The notes: generated from the letters alone by a model not told the origin. Positions 1 through 9,147 are shown, numbered from the stretch's first letter. The stretch is DNA of 64,000 nt from Daejeonella lutea (GCF_900168015.1 NZ_FUYR01000007.1:23424-87423); one strand, 5' to 3'. Program-made: numbers and translations.

Positions 1-1125
1 TTTCCGGAAGCTGAAAATTTCCACCTTGTAAAAGATGTAGGCCAAATTCCCTTTTTTATTGGTAAAAATGACGAATATGATGCTGAACTGATCACTTATA
101 AGAACAATCCCGACTATCCTTACTTAGAAGATGAAGTAAAAGGATTAAAGCTAACATTTATAAAAAACGCTGGGCGATATTTCTCTCATCACAAGGCTAT
201 CCTTAAATTTCTTCTCTCCTCATCTAAACGGATCGACATCTTAAATCTTTTCCATTTTAAAAGAGAGAACGTTCTGTACCTGTTTCTTTATAAAAAGCTT
301 AATCCAAAAGGAAAAACTTACGTCAAACTGGATATGGACATCTTGTTCTTCAAGAATTACAACAGCTTTTTCTTTTCGCATTACCGCTTAAAAAACCTTC
401 TCTTAAAAAGATTGGCGCGCGTTCATTTCAAGCTGACCGACCTGTTTTCTGTAGAAACAGATGAAGCCGCGGAATACCTGGTAAACGTGTATCCTGAATT
501 AAAAGATAAACTGATCTGCATCCCTAACGGCATTGATGATGACTATATCGATCGCAATGTCACCCTAAAAACCTTTGAGCAAAAAGAGAACATTATACTG
601 ACCGTGGGAAGGATCGGGACAGAACAAAAAAATACAGAATTGTTTCTCGAATCGCTGCGAATTGCAGATCTGAGGGATTGGAAGGTCTATATTATCGGAC
701 CTGTGGAAAGGACTTTTGATCCCTATATAAAATCGTTTTTTGAGGATAATCCCGTCTTGAAGGAGAAGATCATTTTCACCGGCAACATTACGGACAGGAC
801 AGAACTGTTTGAATGGTATAACCGCGCAAAGATATTTTGCCTGAGCTCACGCTATGAAGGTTTCCCGATAGCATTTTCAGAAGCGCTGCATTTCGGCAAT
901 TATATCATAACAACGCCCCTTTCGAGCTCATCTTTTGTCACTGATCGTGGAAGAACAGGAAGCGTAGCGGGCGGAAACCGATTCGAGTTTGCAGCGGCTA
1001 TTAACAGAACACTGGTACCTGGATTTCTGAATGCAGAACGCTACCAGCAGATACGCAGTTTTTCAAAAAATAAGCTATGCTGGCCGGAAATCGTTAAACG
1101 AATCCTCACACAGCTCGAGAATTAA
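1..1125 (+). CDS. GT4-type glycosyltransferase, 5' end cut by window edge
   Basis: Likely transfers a sugar from a nucleotide donor to a lipid-linked glycan at the inner face of the cytoplasmic membrane. The frame is open from base 1 with no stop before the window edge, so the first ATG visible (334) is internal and the true start lies outside. About 374 codons are present. The C-terminal donor-binding half is clear: ILTVGRIGTEQKN near visible residue 199, then the E-x7-E signature EGFPIAFSE followed by ALHFG, as in retaining GT-B enzymes of family GT4. The acceptor and donor cannot be read from sequence. Its TAA shares a base with the ATG of the flippase gene (TAATG), implying translational coupling. 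Confidence 0.85.
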   Translation, partial: FPEAENFHLVKDVGQIPFFIGKNDEYDAELITYKNNPDYPYLEDEVKGLKLTFIKNAGRYFSHHKAILKFLLSSSKRIDILNLFHFKRENVLYLFLYKKLNPKGKTYVKLDMDILFFKNYNSFFFSHYRLKNLLLKRLARVHFKLTDLFSVETDEAAEYLVNVYPELKDKLICIPNGIDDDYIDRNVTLKTFEQKENIILTVGRIGTEQKNTELFLESLRIADLRDWKVYIIGPVERTFDPYIKSFFEDNPVLKEKIIFTGNITDRTELFEWYNRAKIFCLSSRYEGFPIAFSEALHFGNYIITTPLSSSSFVTDRGRTGSVAGGNRFEFAAAINRTLVPGFLNAERYQQIRSFSKNKLCWPEIVKRILTQLEN

Positions 1126-2369
1126 TGCAAAAGCAGTTACTAAAAGATTCAGCGGTTTATTTAAGCGGGAGTATAGTCGTCCAGGTAATGGGATTTGCCG
1201 GACTTGTATGGTTAATGAACTATTTGCCTGTAGCAGAATACGGTAAATATATTTACATCGTCGAATTTATCTCAATCTTTGCCTTTTTTGCAGATGGAGG
1301 TTTTTCTCAGTCGATCGTCAAGGAGACAAGCCAGAACCCGGCGGAAATACAGAATATCTACAATAGAGCCCAGTCCTCACAGATCCTGATCAGCATCATC
1401 ATGCTCCTGCTGATCATCGTGGTTTCCTTTCCGCTCAACTCAACGGAAGATTTTATTTTCCTGGTCATTTATGGGCTCAGCGTGGTGTTATCTGCTTATT
1501 TTGCCCCAATGCTGGCCATCCTGGTAGCATCTGGCCGCAAGGACCTTATATTTTACAAGGACGTTGCCCTGAGCACCTTGAAGCTAATCTTTATGGGCCT
1601 GGGCATCCTATTCAAACAACCGGTCATCTATTTTATCTTCCTTGGTTTTCTTAATTGCCTGGTGCTATTGCTCCTTCATTTTTATATTAAATGGAAAAAA
1701 GAGTTCATTTATTTTTTTAGAAACAAAGTTGACCTGTCGAACAGTCTCGCGTTTATGAAGCAGGGACTTTTATTCACTACTCTAATGGCTGCGAATATCA
1801 TCTACAATAAGATAGACATTGTCATGCTCGAAAAAATGAGCGGCAGCGTGGAAGTAGGGTATTATTCCGGAGCCACCCGTTTCATTTACCCTTTCATGTT
1901 CATTTCCACCGCATTCATGACTGCCATCTTCCCTAGCCTGGCAAAACACTCGAAAAACACGGAGAATTTTAAAAAGATCCAGTATCTGGCGCTTTATTAC
2001 CTCGGCGGGATTGGCATTCTTCTCAGCACTACGCTGTTCTTCGGCTCGGATATTATTTTCAGTACCTTCTTTGGAAATAAATATGATGAATCGATACCGG
2101 TCTTTAAGGTTTTGGTATGGTACCTAGCAATAGTATTTATCTACGGCTCTATCAGCAATAGCCTGGTTGCACAGGACAAGGTTAAGTTCCTGGTTTACCT
2201 GAACCTGCTTATGATTGCGGTGAACGTCGTGATCAACCTGATGCTTATTCCGGTTTATGGGGCTTTGGGGGCAGCGGTTGCGACAATTGTTTGCGAGGTT
2301 GTAATTTTGGTTACGGCGGGGGGGTATTACGCTTATGTGGGGAGGACAGAATTAAATAAAGAGAATTAG
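1125..2369 (+). CDS. wzx: Oligosaccharide flippase, Wzx/PST family
   Basis: Polytopic inner-membrane protein of 414 residues, the usual Wzx length, expected to flip undecaprenyl-diphosphate-linked repeat units to the periplasm. About twelve hydrophobic segments run through it with short charged loops. The opening (SAVYLSGSIVVQVMGFAGL) and the C-terminal region GALGAAVATIVCEVV are typical of the polysaccharide-transporter branch of the MOP superfamily. It overlaps the preceding glycosyltransferase by one base. It is on the opposite strand to the big cluster and converges on it. A second, ABC-type flippase lies at 44.2-46.0 kb, so which glycan each serves is open. A drug-exporting MATE protein is unlikely given the neighbours and length. 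Confidence 0.88.
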   Translation: MQKQLLKDSAVYLSGSIVVQVMGFAGLVWLMNYLPVAEYGKYIYIVEFISIFAFFADGGFSQSIVKETSQNPAEIQNIYNRAQSSQILISIIMLLLIIVVSFPLNSTEDFIFLVIYGLSVVLSAYFAPMLAILVASGRKDLIFYKDVALSTLKLIFMGLGILFKQPVIYFIFLGFLNCLVLLLLHFYIKWKKEFIYFFRNKVDLSNSLAFMKQGLLFTTLMAANIIYNKIDIVMLEKMSGSVEVGYYSGATRFIYPFMFISTAFMTAIFPSLAKHSKNTENFKKIQYLALYYLGGIGILLSTTLFFGSDIIFSTFFGNKYDESIPVFKVLVWYLAIVFIYGSISNSLVAQDKVKFLVYLNLLMIAVNVVINLMLIPVYGALGAAVATIVCEVVILVTAGGYYAYVGRTELNKEN

Positions 2370-2379
2370 CGCTACGCGG

Positions 2380-2400
2380 GTGACTGCGTCACAGATTTTT
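2380..2400 (+). terminator. Weak candidate terminator after wzx
   Basis: Just after the wzx stop, GTGAC-TGC-GTCAC can form a five-base-pair stem, followed by AGA and a run of six T. The stem is short, so this is only a candidate. Confidence 0.3.
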
Positions 2401-2555
2401 TAACCGCAGAGAGCGCAGAGTTTTTCGCGGAGGACGCAGAGGGGTGGCGGAAATATTGCCTGAAAGGTTCCTCAATTCGCCTGGCAACGCCGCAATTTAA
2501 GCTTATTGAATAAATCGCTTGTTGCAGAGCAATTTACTAAACGTGAGGACAGAGG

Positions 2556-2704
2556 TTCCTCACTACGCCTGCCTGCGGACAGCCTTGTTCGGAATGACGG
2601 GAGCTGTGTATTATTAGAGAGGGGATCAAATGAAGCTGCGCTTCATTTGATCCCCTCTCTCCATTTAAAAAACTCTGCCCGTCATTCCGAACAACTTGAG
2701 GAAC
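2556..2704. repeat. Palindromic intergenic repeat, copy 1
   Basis: 149-bp unit with nested dyad symmetry. The ends read TTCCTCA and TGAGGAAC, an inner pair GTTCGGAATGACGG (2586-2599) and CCGTCATTCCGAAC (2679-2692) are exact reverse complements, and the centre is a 21-bp perfect stem (2616-2636 with 2640-2660) around a TGC loop. No open reading frame or transposase is inside. It differs from copy 2 at five positions. Looks like a non-autonomous REP or MITE-like element. Confidence 0.85.
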
Positions 2705-2815
2705 CTCGCCAAAATCTCGGTGCTCTCCGTGCAATCTCCGTGTCCTCGGTGTTATTCTTTCGCTCTACTAGGCGTTCGCGTAAGTCGAAGGACCCTCTCA
2801 ATATCGACTGAAAGT

Positions 2816-2964
2816 TTCCTCACTACGCCTGCCTGCGGACAGCCTTGTTCGGAATGACGGAAGCTGTGTATTATTAGAAAGGGGATCAAATGAAGCTGCG
2901 CTTCATTTGATCCCCTTTTTCCATTTAAAAAACTCTGCCCGTCATTCCGAACAACGTGAGGAAC
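2816..2964. repeat. Palindromic intergenic repeat, copy 2
   Basis: Direct repeat of copy 1, same length and about 97 percent identical, 260 bp downstream. The central stem is 2878-2896 paired with 2900-2918 (19 perfect pairs). The G-C pair at 2619/2657 of copy 1 is A-T here, a compensated change, and another change turns a G-C into a G-T pair. Similarity to copy 1 continues at lower level past 2964 into GGTGCTCTCCGTG, so the original duplicated block was longer, about 180 bp. Confidence 0.85.
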
Positions 2965-3178
2965 TCCTCTAAAACTTGGTGCTCTCCGTGTGTCCTCTGT
3001 GTCCTCAGTGCCTGCCTGCCGGAAGGCAGGGTAAAATGCTATCTCCTTCATTCTAAGCGAAGCGCGGAACTCTCTCCGTCCACTGCGCGTGCCCGCCTGC
3101 CGGGAAAAATCCGAGCTAGCGAGGATCAAAACTTTGCCCTCGTTGGGTTTAAAGTCCGCTTTGCAGTGCCCCGTTCAA

Positions 3179-4846
3179 TCAAAAACGATACGTCACTCCC
3201 ACCTTCACCTGATAATTCAGAAAATCCATTCCCGGCACATAATACCCCCCGGTAACCGGTGTATACAACACATAATTATAATTCAGTGTTCTTACCATGC
3301 TCCCGTTAAAGCTGACAAGTAAATTCTTATAATTCCAATCCGCGTATAGCGAATAACTCATATCCACCCAGTGTTTGCCCGGGTCCAGTGTCTCTGTAAA
3401 GATCGGGTAGTACAGATCATTATTATGCAGATAACGTTCAACCTGGAACCCAAAGCGCTTAATATCTTTTACCCAGCCAATATTCAGGGACTGCAGGTTA
3501 CTACCCGGCCCGATACCAGCACCCAGCACCTGTCCCTGATTAGTGTGTCCCTGGCGGATTTTGTTACTTGTGTACCAGCCACCCAATGCGGGTATATCTG
3601 TCTGCTGTATTTCTGTAAGTTCGATGCCAGCCTGCAGGTATTCGCCGGGTCGGCGGGCAAGCGGGACCAGTTTGCGCAGGCCGATAAGCCATGCTGCATT
3701 ATTGTCCGGACGATATAATAACTCCTGGAAGCTTGTCGGTGAATTATGCCCATATTCACCATATATTTCTGCGTTTGCTTCTTTCCACACCCAGCGGAAG
3801 AACATAGAAGACATGTACTCCCGCGTCTCACTCCCATTTTTCCTTTCGAAGGGTTGCAGCAGCGGTATAAAATCCCCTGCTTTATTACCGAAACCATTTT
3901 CATAGACCTGGGAAGTACGGCTTGCCCCTATAAATAAGCCTGGTACCACTTTTGGATTATAAGTGAGAACAAAACCTGTAAGATATCGCTGATCCTCTGG
4001 CTTAGGGACATATAAGGTCCGTCCTAAATAGATGCGGTTAATTTCTGGCGGAGTAAATCCCGAATTATCCAGCATGCCGATCACCATCTGTCCTTCAAAG
4101 GAACCAATCGGTGTGTTGACCGGCCGCGTAGTGTTTAGGGTGATGTGTTTAAAGCCCGGCGCATTATTGCTCATAAGTAATGAACTCCGCATTCCTGGTC
4201 CCCAAAATAAATTTTCTGCAGACACCCCAATTGAAACAGGATCAAAGTTCAGGCGGATGCTGCTTTGTCCCCAGAATGCTTTCGAGTAGGCCTTATCACC
4301 AAATCGCTCCGGGATGTCAGTGACATTAAAATATCTGTCGTAATAATGAGCCCATATCACGTTGTGGTAATCCGTAGGAAGGCCTTCGAACTCTTTATTT
4401 TGGGCTGATACAAGCTCAGGCTTTAGCTGAATGCTGAGGGGGCCGTATTTTCCATATACGCCTAAACTTAGCTGGTTCTGATATCCTGCAGCAGGAATCA
4501 TCGAGCCATCATTCCAGCCATAAGGCACCTTGGAATTATATTGCTGCAGCCAGCTCACAGGCATTAACTGCAGGTAGCCATTTCTAGATCCAAGGCTGAC
4601 AGTACTTGCGAGTTTCGTAAATCCACGTTCATCGATAGTATCCAGGGCAAGACCTCGTTGCCCTTGCTCAAGGCCTGTAAATAGTGGCCGGACCGTAAAA
4701 GATATGGTGGAATCCACCCTGCCTATTAATTGCTCTCTCCGGTAAACATCTTCAAGAATATGCATACCTACAGGCAAGGATTGAGAAAAGCCCCGAAAAT
4801 TGCTAAAAAAGAAAACTATACAGATATAAAGAAGTCTCCTGTTCAT
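3179..4846 (-). CDS. wzi: Wzi-family capsule assembly outer-membrane protein (distal paralogue)
   Basis: Predicted outer-membrane beta-barrel that helps hold exported polysaccharide on the cell surface. 555 residues. An N-terminal signal peptide (hydrophobic YICIVFFFSNFRGFSQ) is followed by the family landmarks VDSTISFTVRPL near 45, SAENLFWGPGMRSSLLMS near 209-226 and VLGAGIGPGSNLQSL. It ends in VTYRF, the terminal aromatic expected of a barrel. It shares these blocks with the protein at 5520-7142, so the two are tandem paralogues. Start ATG overlaps the stop of the lipoprotein gene (ATGA). It is the last gene of the minus-strand array. Confidence 0.88.
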   Translation of the reverse strand: MNRRLLYICIVFFFSNFRGFSQSLPVGMHILEDVYRREQLIGRVDSTISFTVRPLFTGLEQGQRGLALDTIDERGFTKLASTVSLGSRNGYLQLMPVSWLQQYNSKVPYGWNDGSMIPAAGYQNQLSLGVYGKYGPLSIQLKPELVSAQNKEFEGLPTDYHNVIWAHYYDRYFNVTDIPERFGDKAYSKAFWGQSSIRLNFDPVSIGVSAENLFWGPGMRSSLLMSNNAPGFKHITLNTTRPVNTPIGSFEGQMVIGMLDNSGFTPPEINRIYLGRTLYVPKPEDQRYLTGFVLTYNPKVVPGLFIGASRTSQVYENGFGNKAGDFIPLLQPFERKNGSETREYMSSMFFRWVWKEANAEIYGEYGHNSPTSFQELLYRPDNNAAWLIGLRKLVPLARRPGEYLQAGIELTEIQQTDIPALGGWYTSNKIRQGHTNQGQVLGAGIGPGSNLQSLNIGWVKDIKRFGFQVERYLHNNDLYYPIFTETLDPGKHWVDMSYSLYADWNYKNLLVSFNGSMVRTLNYNYVLYTPVTGGYYVPGMDFLNYQVKVGVTYRF

Positions 4847-5523
4847 TCGCGGGTATCAATAGCTGTTATACGCATGTTATCTACCGACCAGCTTTCATTG
4901 CAACTTTTATTTGCTTTGTCCGGGTCTTCCAATCCAGCAAAACATCCCAGATCAAGGGAACTGGACGTATGATGAAAGGTACGCTGGATCCGGTACATGG
5001 AGGTACCGCCTTTAACATCTTTGAGTTTACATGCCCCGGGCAGATCAGTTTTAATAGCATTGCTGTTAGGCCGGTTAAGTGCAAAATTAAAAGTACCGTT
5101 AAAAAAAGGAGGCTGTAATTCCGGGTAAGACTGCGTGCAATTGTTGCAAGTCCCATTTGCGAACGAGGCATATACATTACTGCCACCGTCAATATTCATG
5201 ATCCAGATGTCTTTTCCATCCGGTCCAGCAGCATTCCCATCCCATGTATCGTGGATATACAGGTCGAACGTAATTTTGATCATATCATGATCTTTCATAC
5301 CGCGAACTTCGACATTAAATCCGCCCTCTGAGTACCTTCCCAATACTCCGCCGCCGTTGTATTGCTCAACCTTTCCGTTAATCACATTGACTGGAACCCC
5401 GCGTTCAAAGTCGCTGCTGAAGACCTCTGTTTCTCGGGGAATGCCCTTACAGGCATTAAGAGTTAACGTTCCGTATATCAGAACAGCGTAGCAGAAAATA
5501 AATTGCAATGATTTTATCTTCAT
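4843..5523 (-). CDS. Putative surface lipoprotein between two Wzi proteins
   Basis: 226 residues of unknown function. The N-terminus is a type II signal peptide with lipobox L-N-A-C, giving lipidated Cys25. The mature part is rich in beta-strand patterns (FDLYIHDTWDGN, DIWIMNIDGG) reminiscent of a lectin-like jelly-roll, and carries five further cysteines including a CNNC pair, which could form periplasmic or surface disulfides. It overlaps both neighbours by ATGA, so it is made stoichiometrically with the two Wzi barrels. I infer an outer-membrane or surface-exposed accessory that binds the polymer or the barrels. No family was recognised with certainty. Confidence 0.7.
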   Translation of the reverse strand: MKIKSLQFIFCYAVLIYGTLTLNACKGIPRETEVFSSDFERGVPVNVINGKVEQYNGGGVLGRYSEGGFNVEVRGMKDHDMIKITFDLYIHDTWDGNAAGPDGKDIWIMNIDGGSNVYASFANGTCNNCTQSYPELQPPFFNGTFNFALNRPNSNAIKTDLPGACKLKDVKGGTSMYRIQRTFHHTSSSLDLGCFAGLEDPDKANKSCNESWSVDNMRITAIDTRE

Positions 5524-7142
5524 TTCCTTTTGTTAGCCCCGGCTGAAAAACTATACATGATCCCCAACTGGGCATTAACATTAAATACATTGGCCTTTGG
5601 TCGTCCATTAATCCCATCTTTCCACTGGTAGTTAATCGACTGTATCCCCTGCAGTTTGCCGCTTAGCTTAAAATTATCGAATGTCCAATCAGCTACGGTG
5701 GCCATACTAATATCTATCCAGGGGCTAAATCCGTAAGCTGTTGCCAGATCCCCGTTGTGCTCAAAGCGTTCCAATTGTAGTCCCAACTTTTTAATCTCAT
5801 TTACCCAGCCGATTTGCAGAGACTGGAGATTACCCCCGGGGCCTATTCCCGCTCCTAGTACCTCACCTCGATGAGTATAACCATGTAAGACTTCGCTGTG
5901 GGTGTACCATTCTCCTGCTTCGCGAATCGTACGGTCTACAGATTGTTCCATCTGGGTAATCTCTGCTGAAAATTGAATAAATTCATCCGCTCGTCCTCTG
6001 TAGGGAACCAATTTTTGAATACCCAAAATGTAAGATCGCGAATGCTCAGGAGACATTACGAAGTCGCGGGTGTTATACGAATGATCATTGAGACCGTATT
6101 CAAAATAAACCTCAGATTTTGCAACAGGCATTAAAAAACGACCTGACATCGAAATTAGCTGATCCCTGCGCTTTATGTCCTCAGTCGTATTAATCTTTTG
6201 AAAGGCTTGAAGAAACGGGAAGATATCACCAAAGCTGCCATCCATATCCTTATGATAAATTTGGAAGCTCCGCGTTAAACCCAGAAATAGCCCCGGTATC
6301 CATTTAGGCTGGTAGGAAAAGACAAAGCCCGAGAAGTACCGCCAATCGTCTGATAGATCTGTGCTGAAGTCGGATCCCTCAAGTCTGCCAGCTACAACTT
6401 GCGCCTCAAAGTATCCCGCCGGCGTTTGAACTGGTCGATTGGTATTTAAAGTCAAATGTTTAAACCCTGCAGCGGAACTAGACATCAATAAAGAGTTTTG
6501 GATTCCCGGCCCCCACCATAGGTTTTCATTAGAAAAACTAACCGACACTGGATCAAACTCCAAGCCGATGCTACTTTGGCCCCAAGTTGCTTGAGAGTAT
6601 GCACCACTCCCAAAACGGGACGGTAAGTCAATGCCGCCTGTATGATAAGACTTAACTTCGTGGCGCTTATTTTCTGCAAAAATGAATTCTGGTCTGAGAT
6701 GAACACGAAGCGGACCGAACTTGGCGAAAGCTCCCGCACTAATAAATGTCTGGTAACCCTTAGCCGGGATAACTAAACCGTCATTTCGATTAATTGTGGG
6801 ATTGCCATGATATTGTTGCTGCCAAAAGACTGGTAAAATTTGAAAATTATTACTGCTGCCCGTAGAGCCGTATATAAAATGCCTTTGTCTTCGTAAAATC
6901 GTGCCGGTATCGCTAATGGCCGAAAGTGATAATGGCCTCAGCGCAAAAGAAATTGTGGAATCCACAATTCCTACTAACTGACTTCTACGGTAATATTCAC
7001 TGAAAGAAGATGGGTTCGCACTCAGATTTTGCGCGCAGGTTTTGAAAATCACAAAACTTAGTGTAATAAAGAACAGCAACCGTCTTAATACCTGACTTAA
7101 TGTAAATATTTTGCTGACATCTGCACTACTTGTTTTATACAT
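5520..7142 (-). CDS. wzi: Wzi-family capsule assembly outer-membrane protein (proximal paralogue)
   Basis: Second Wzi-type barrel, 540 residues. The signal sequence is preceded by a long polar n-region of about 20 residues; the hydrophobic core LLFFITLSFVIF ends at TCAQ. The same landmarks as in the distal copy appear: VDSTISFALRPL, SNENLWWGPGIQNSLLMS and VLGAGIGPGGNLQSL. A short basic tail (SAGANKRK) follows the final barrel strand GIMYSF, unlike the distal copy, which ends on Phe. It starts 16 bp after the pglF stop and overlaps the lipoprotein gene by four bases. Role by family: surface attachment or organisation of capsule. Confidence 0.87.
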   Translation of the reverse strand: MYKTSSADVSKIFTLSQVLRRLLFFITLSFVIFKTCAQNLSANPSSFSEYYRRSQLVGIVDSTISFALRPLSLSAISDTGTILRRQRHFIYGSTGSSNNFQILPVFWQQQYHGNPTINRNDGLVIPAKGYQTFISAGAFAKFGPLRVHLRPEFIFAENKRHEVKSYHTGGIDLPSRFGSGAYSQATWGQSSIGLEFDPVSVSFSNENLWWGPGIQNSLLMSSSAAGFKHLTLNTNRPVQTPAGYFEAQVVAGRLEGSDFSTDLSDDWRYFSGFVFSYQPKWIPGLFLGLTRSFQIYHKDMDGSFGDIFPFLQAFQKINTTEDIKRRDQLISMSGRFLMPVAKSEVYFEYGLNDHSYNTRDFVMSPEHSRSYILGIQKLVPYRGRADEFIQFSAEITQMEQSVDRTIREAGEWYTHSEVLHGYTHRGEVLGAGIGPGGNLQSLQIGWVNEIKKLGLQLERFEHNGDLATAYGFSPWIDISMATVADWTFDNFKLSGKLQGIQSINYQWKDGINGRPKANVFNVNAQLGIMYSFSAGANKRK

Positions 7143-7158
7143 ATCAGTGGTTAGTGCC

Positions 7159-9126
7159 CTAAAGATCAGACAACGATTTTAGAGGTTCTTCAGCATGAAT
7201 GTCTAACTCCTCATAGATGGAGTTGTTACTCTTAAATTCGGGTACAATTTCTTTCATTTTTATAACCACCTGCCGGTCCTTATACTCACAGCTCAATTGG
7301 ATCAGTTCTTTAATATGCTTGGAAATACTCTGGAAATTGTACTCCCTCACTTTTGCGACCATGATCTTTTCATGGTGCGTTGGGATTGTATTTTCAAGAT
7401 CATTGAGGAGTTCTTCATAAAGTTTCTCGCCAGGTCGCAAACCCGAATATTCTATTGCAATATCCTGATTGGGCAGCAGGCCTGAAAGACGAATCATTTT
7501 CTTAGCAAGCTCAATGATCTTTACCGATTTTCCCATATCAAATATGAAAATTTCACCTCCCTCTCCCATAGACCCTGCCTCCAATACAAGACGGCACGCC
7601 TCGGGTATAGTCATAAAATACCTTGTGATATCCGGATGAGTTACTGTGATCGGACCGCCCTTCTGGATCTGGGCCTGAAATCGTGGAATAACAGAACCAC
7701 TTGACCCCAACACATTACCGAAACGTGTTGTAATAAATCGGGTTTTTGCCTTTGAAGGATCAACATTTAAGTGACTTAACCCATTCGTATAGGTGGTAGG
7801 CTCCTTGTATTTAAATGAATTAAATAGGGATTGAACATAAATCTCTGCTATCCTCTTGGATGCTCCCATAACATTAGTGGGATTAACCGCCTTGTCGGTT
7901 GAGATCATTACAAATTTATGAACACCGTACTTAACAGCCAAGTCAGCTACAACCTTGGTTCCCATCACATTGGTTCGCACCGCCTCGCCAGGGTTATGCT
8001 CCATCAAAGGTACATGCTTGTATGCAGCGGCATGGTAAACGTAATGAGGTTTAAATGTCTGGAAGAGAAGTTCCATCCGGCACTGATCACGAACATCTCC
8101 AATAAATGAGTGAAAATTATTATCAAGTACATTTTCCTGCAGTTCCAACTGTAGTTCATGTAACGGTGTTTCAGATTGATCATTTAAAATGATCATTTGC
8201 GGTGAGAATTGGGATACCTGACGTACAATTTCTGATCCAATTGACCCGGCGGCACCTGTAACCAATACACGTTTGCCTTTAACTTGCTCAGCGATAATAT
8301 CATTGTGAATTTCAATCGGTTCCCGTTCTAAGAGATCTTCGATTTTAATATTCTGCAGCTGCTTCGCAGTTGGCTGACCGTTAATCCAGTACCTAACCGG
8401 AGGAAGTGTTAAAACTTTGACACCATTTTCGAGACATATGTCAACAATACGATTTTTCTGATCAGGCAAAAGGTTTTGTGTTGCGATAATCAGATTGTCT
8501 ATTTTTTCTTGCTTAAGTAAACTGACAAAGTCACGCGTATGAAAGATCTTGATACCGTCAATAGCTTTCCCTGCTTTCCGTTCGTCGTCATCCATAAATG
8601 CGGCAAGCAGCATATTTACTTTGTTATCATGATCCAAGGTACGCTTAGCAGCGATGCCAGCCTCCCCGGCACCATAGATAATTACTTTCCGCTTGTCCAT
8701 GCGAAAATTCTTTATATACATAAAGAAATATTTCACCATTACACGATACGTTATTAACAGCAAAAATCCCGTTAATCCGTTGATAATCAAGATAACATTT
8801 GAAATATACGGCTCCTTATTAAAACTTATAAGGAACAGGTTAACAAAGAAAAACAACCCATTGCTTATTATAATTGAGAATAGGATACGGAAAGAATCCT
8901 GGGCGCTTGTGTAACGAATTATACCTGCATAAGTTTTTATACTTAGGAAAACAAAACTGTTCAGGACCGTAAATACAAGGATATTCCGGCTTAATTCATT
9001 TATTTCTATTTCAGAAGAATTAAAATTATACTTTAAAAAATAAGCGAAGCAAAGGGAAAATATGCAGACAAGCAGATCAAGACAAAAAATGATCCAGCGG
9101 GGTACAATGTTAATGAGATTAAACAA
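7159..9126 (-). CDS. pglF: Membrane-bound UDP-GlcNAc 4,6-dehydratase, PglF/CapD type
   Basis: First step to UDP-diNAc-bacillosamine: UDP-GlcNAc to the 4-keto-6-deoxy sugar. 655 residues, normal for the long membrane form. Four hydrophobic segments lie within residues 11-137, then a first Rossmann unit (GAGEAG, 152-157), then the SDR core with GAAGSIG (291-297) and the active-site block TDKAVNPTNVMGASK (410-424), where Met replaces the usual SDR Tyr as in inverting or bacillosamine dehydratases. The only start consistent with the upstream in-frame TGA is TTG at 9126; no ATG lies ahead of the first membrane segment. Downstream partners PglE, PglD and PglC are immediately upstream in the same array. 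Confidence 0.92.
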   Translation of the reverse strand: MFNLINIVPRWIIFCLDLLVCIFSLCFAYFLKYNFNSSEIEINELSRNILVFTVLNSFVFLSIKTYAGIIRYTSAQDSFRILFSIIISNGLFFFVNLFLISFNKEPYISNVILIINGLTGFLLLITYRVMVKYFFMYIKNFRMDKRKVIIYGAGEAGIAAKRTLDHDNKVNMLLAAFMDDDERKAGKAIDGIKIFHTRDFVSLLKQEKIDNLIIATQNLLPDQKNRIVDICLENGVKVLTLPPVRYWINGQPTAKQLQNIKIEDLLEREPIEIHNDIIAEQVKGKRVLVTGAAGSIGSEIVRQVSQFSPQMIILNDQSETPLHELQLELQENVLDNNFHSFIGDVRDQCRMELLFQTFKPHYVYHAAAYKHVPLMEHNPGEAVRTNVMGTKVVADLAVKYGVHKFVMISTDKAVNPTNVMGASKRIAEIYVQSLFNSFKYKEPTTYTNGLSHLNVDPSKAKTRFITTRFGNVLGSSGSVIPRFQAQIQKGGPITVTHPDITRYFMTIPEACRLVLEAGSMGEGGEIFIFDMGKSVKIIELAKKMIRLSGLLPNQDIAIEYSGLRPGEKLYEELLNDLENTIPTHHEKIMVAKVREYNFQSISKHIKELIQLSCEYKDRQVVIKMKEIVPEFKSNNSIYEELDIHAEEPLKSLSDL

Positions 9127-9147
9127 AGCGACTTCTTGGTTTAATCA

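Larger units (their letters stand above)
2370..3178. other. Convergent intergenic region made of repeats, no gene seen
   Basis: This 809-bp stretch separates wzx (plus) from the last wzi (minus). It contains two copies of a long palindromic unit, a CCGCAGAGAGCGCAGAG-type motif near 2403, two degenerate runs rich in CTCCGTG/TCCTC (about 2721-2755 and 2980-3011) and a CTGCCTGCCGGAAGGCAG inverted repeat near 3013. Open frames across it are low-complexity translations of the repeats (strings such as VVRNDG on several frames), with no domain and no coupling to neighbours. I see no gene or tRNA here. Confidence 0.75.

Noticed and set aside
334..1125. A complete glycosyltransferase starting at 334
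   Set aside because: The same frame is open from base 1 and the segment before 334 reads as coding sequence, so the gene is cut by the window edge.
1125..2369. MATE drug exporter
   Set aside because: Length, sequence pattern and coupling to a glycosyltransferase fit Wzx better.
2556..2964. CRISPR-like direct repeats
   Set aside because: Only two 149-bp copies, each internally palindromic, with no spacer series and no cas gene.
2506..3129. Open frames on both strands across the intergenic repeats
   Set aside because: They are translations of the palindromes and degenerate repeats (similar peptide strings on opposite strands and in both copies), with no domain, no homologous family and no operon link.
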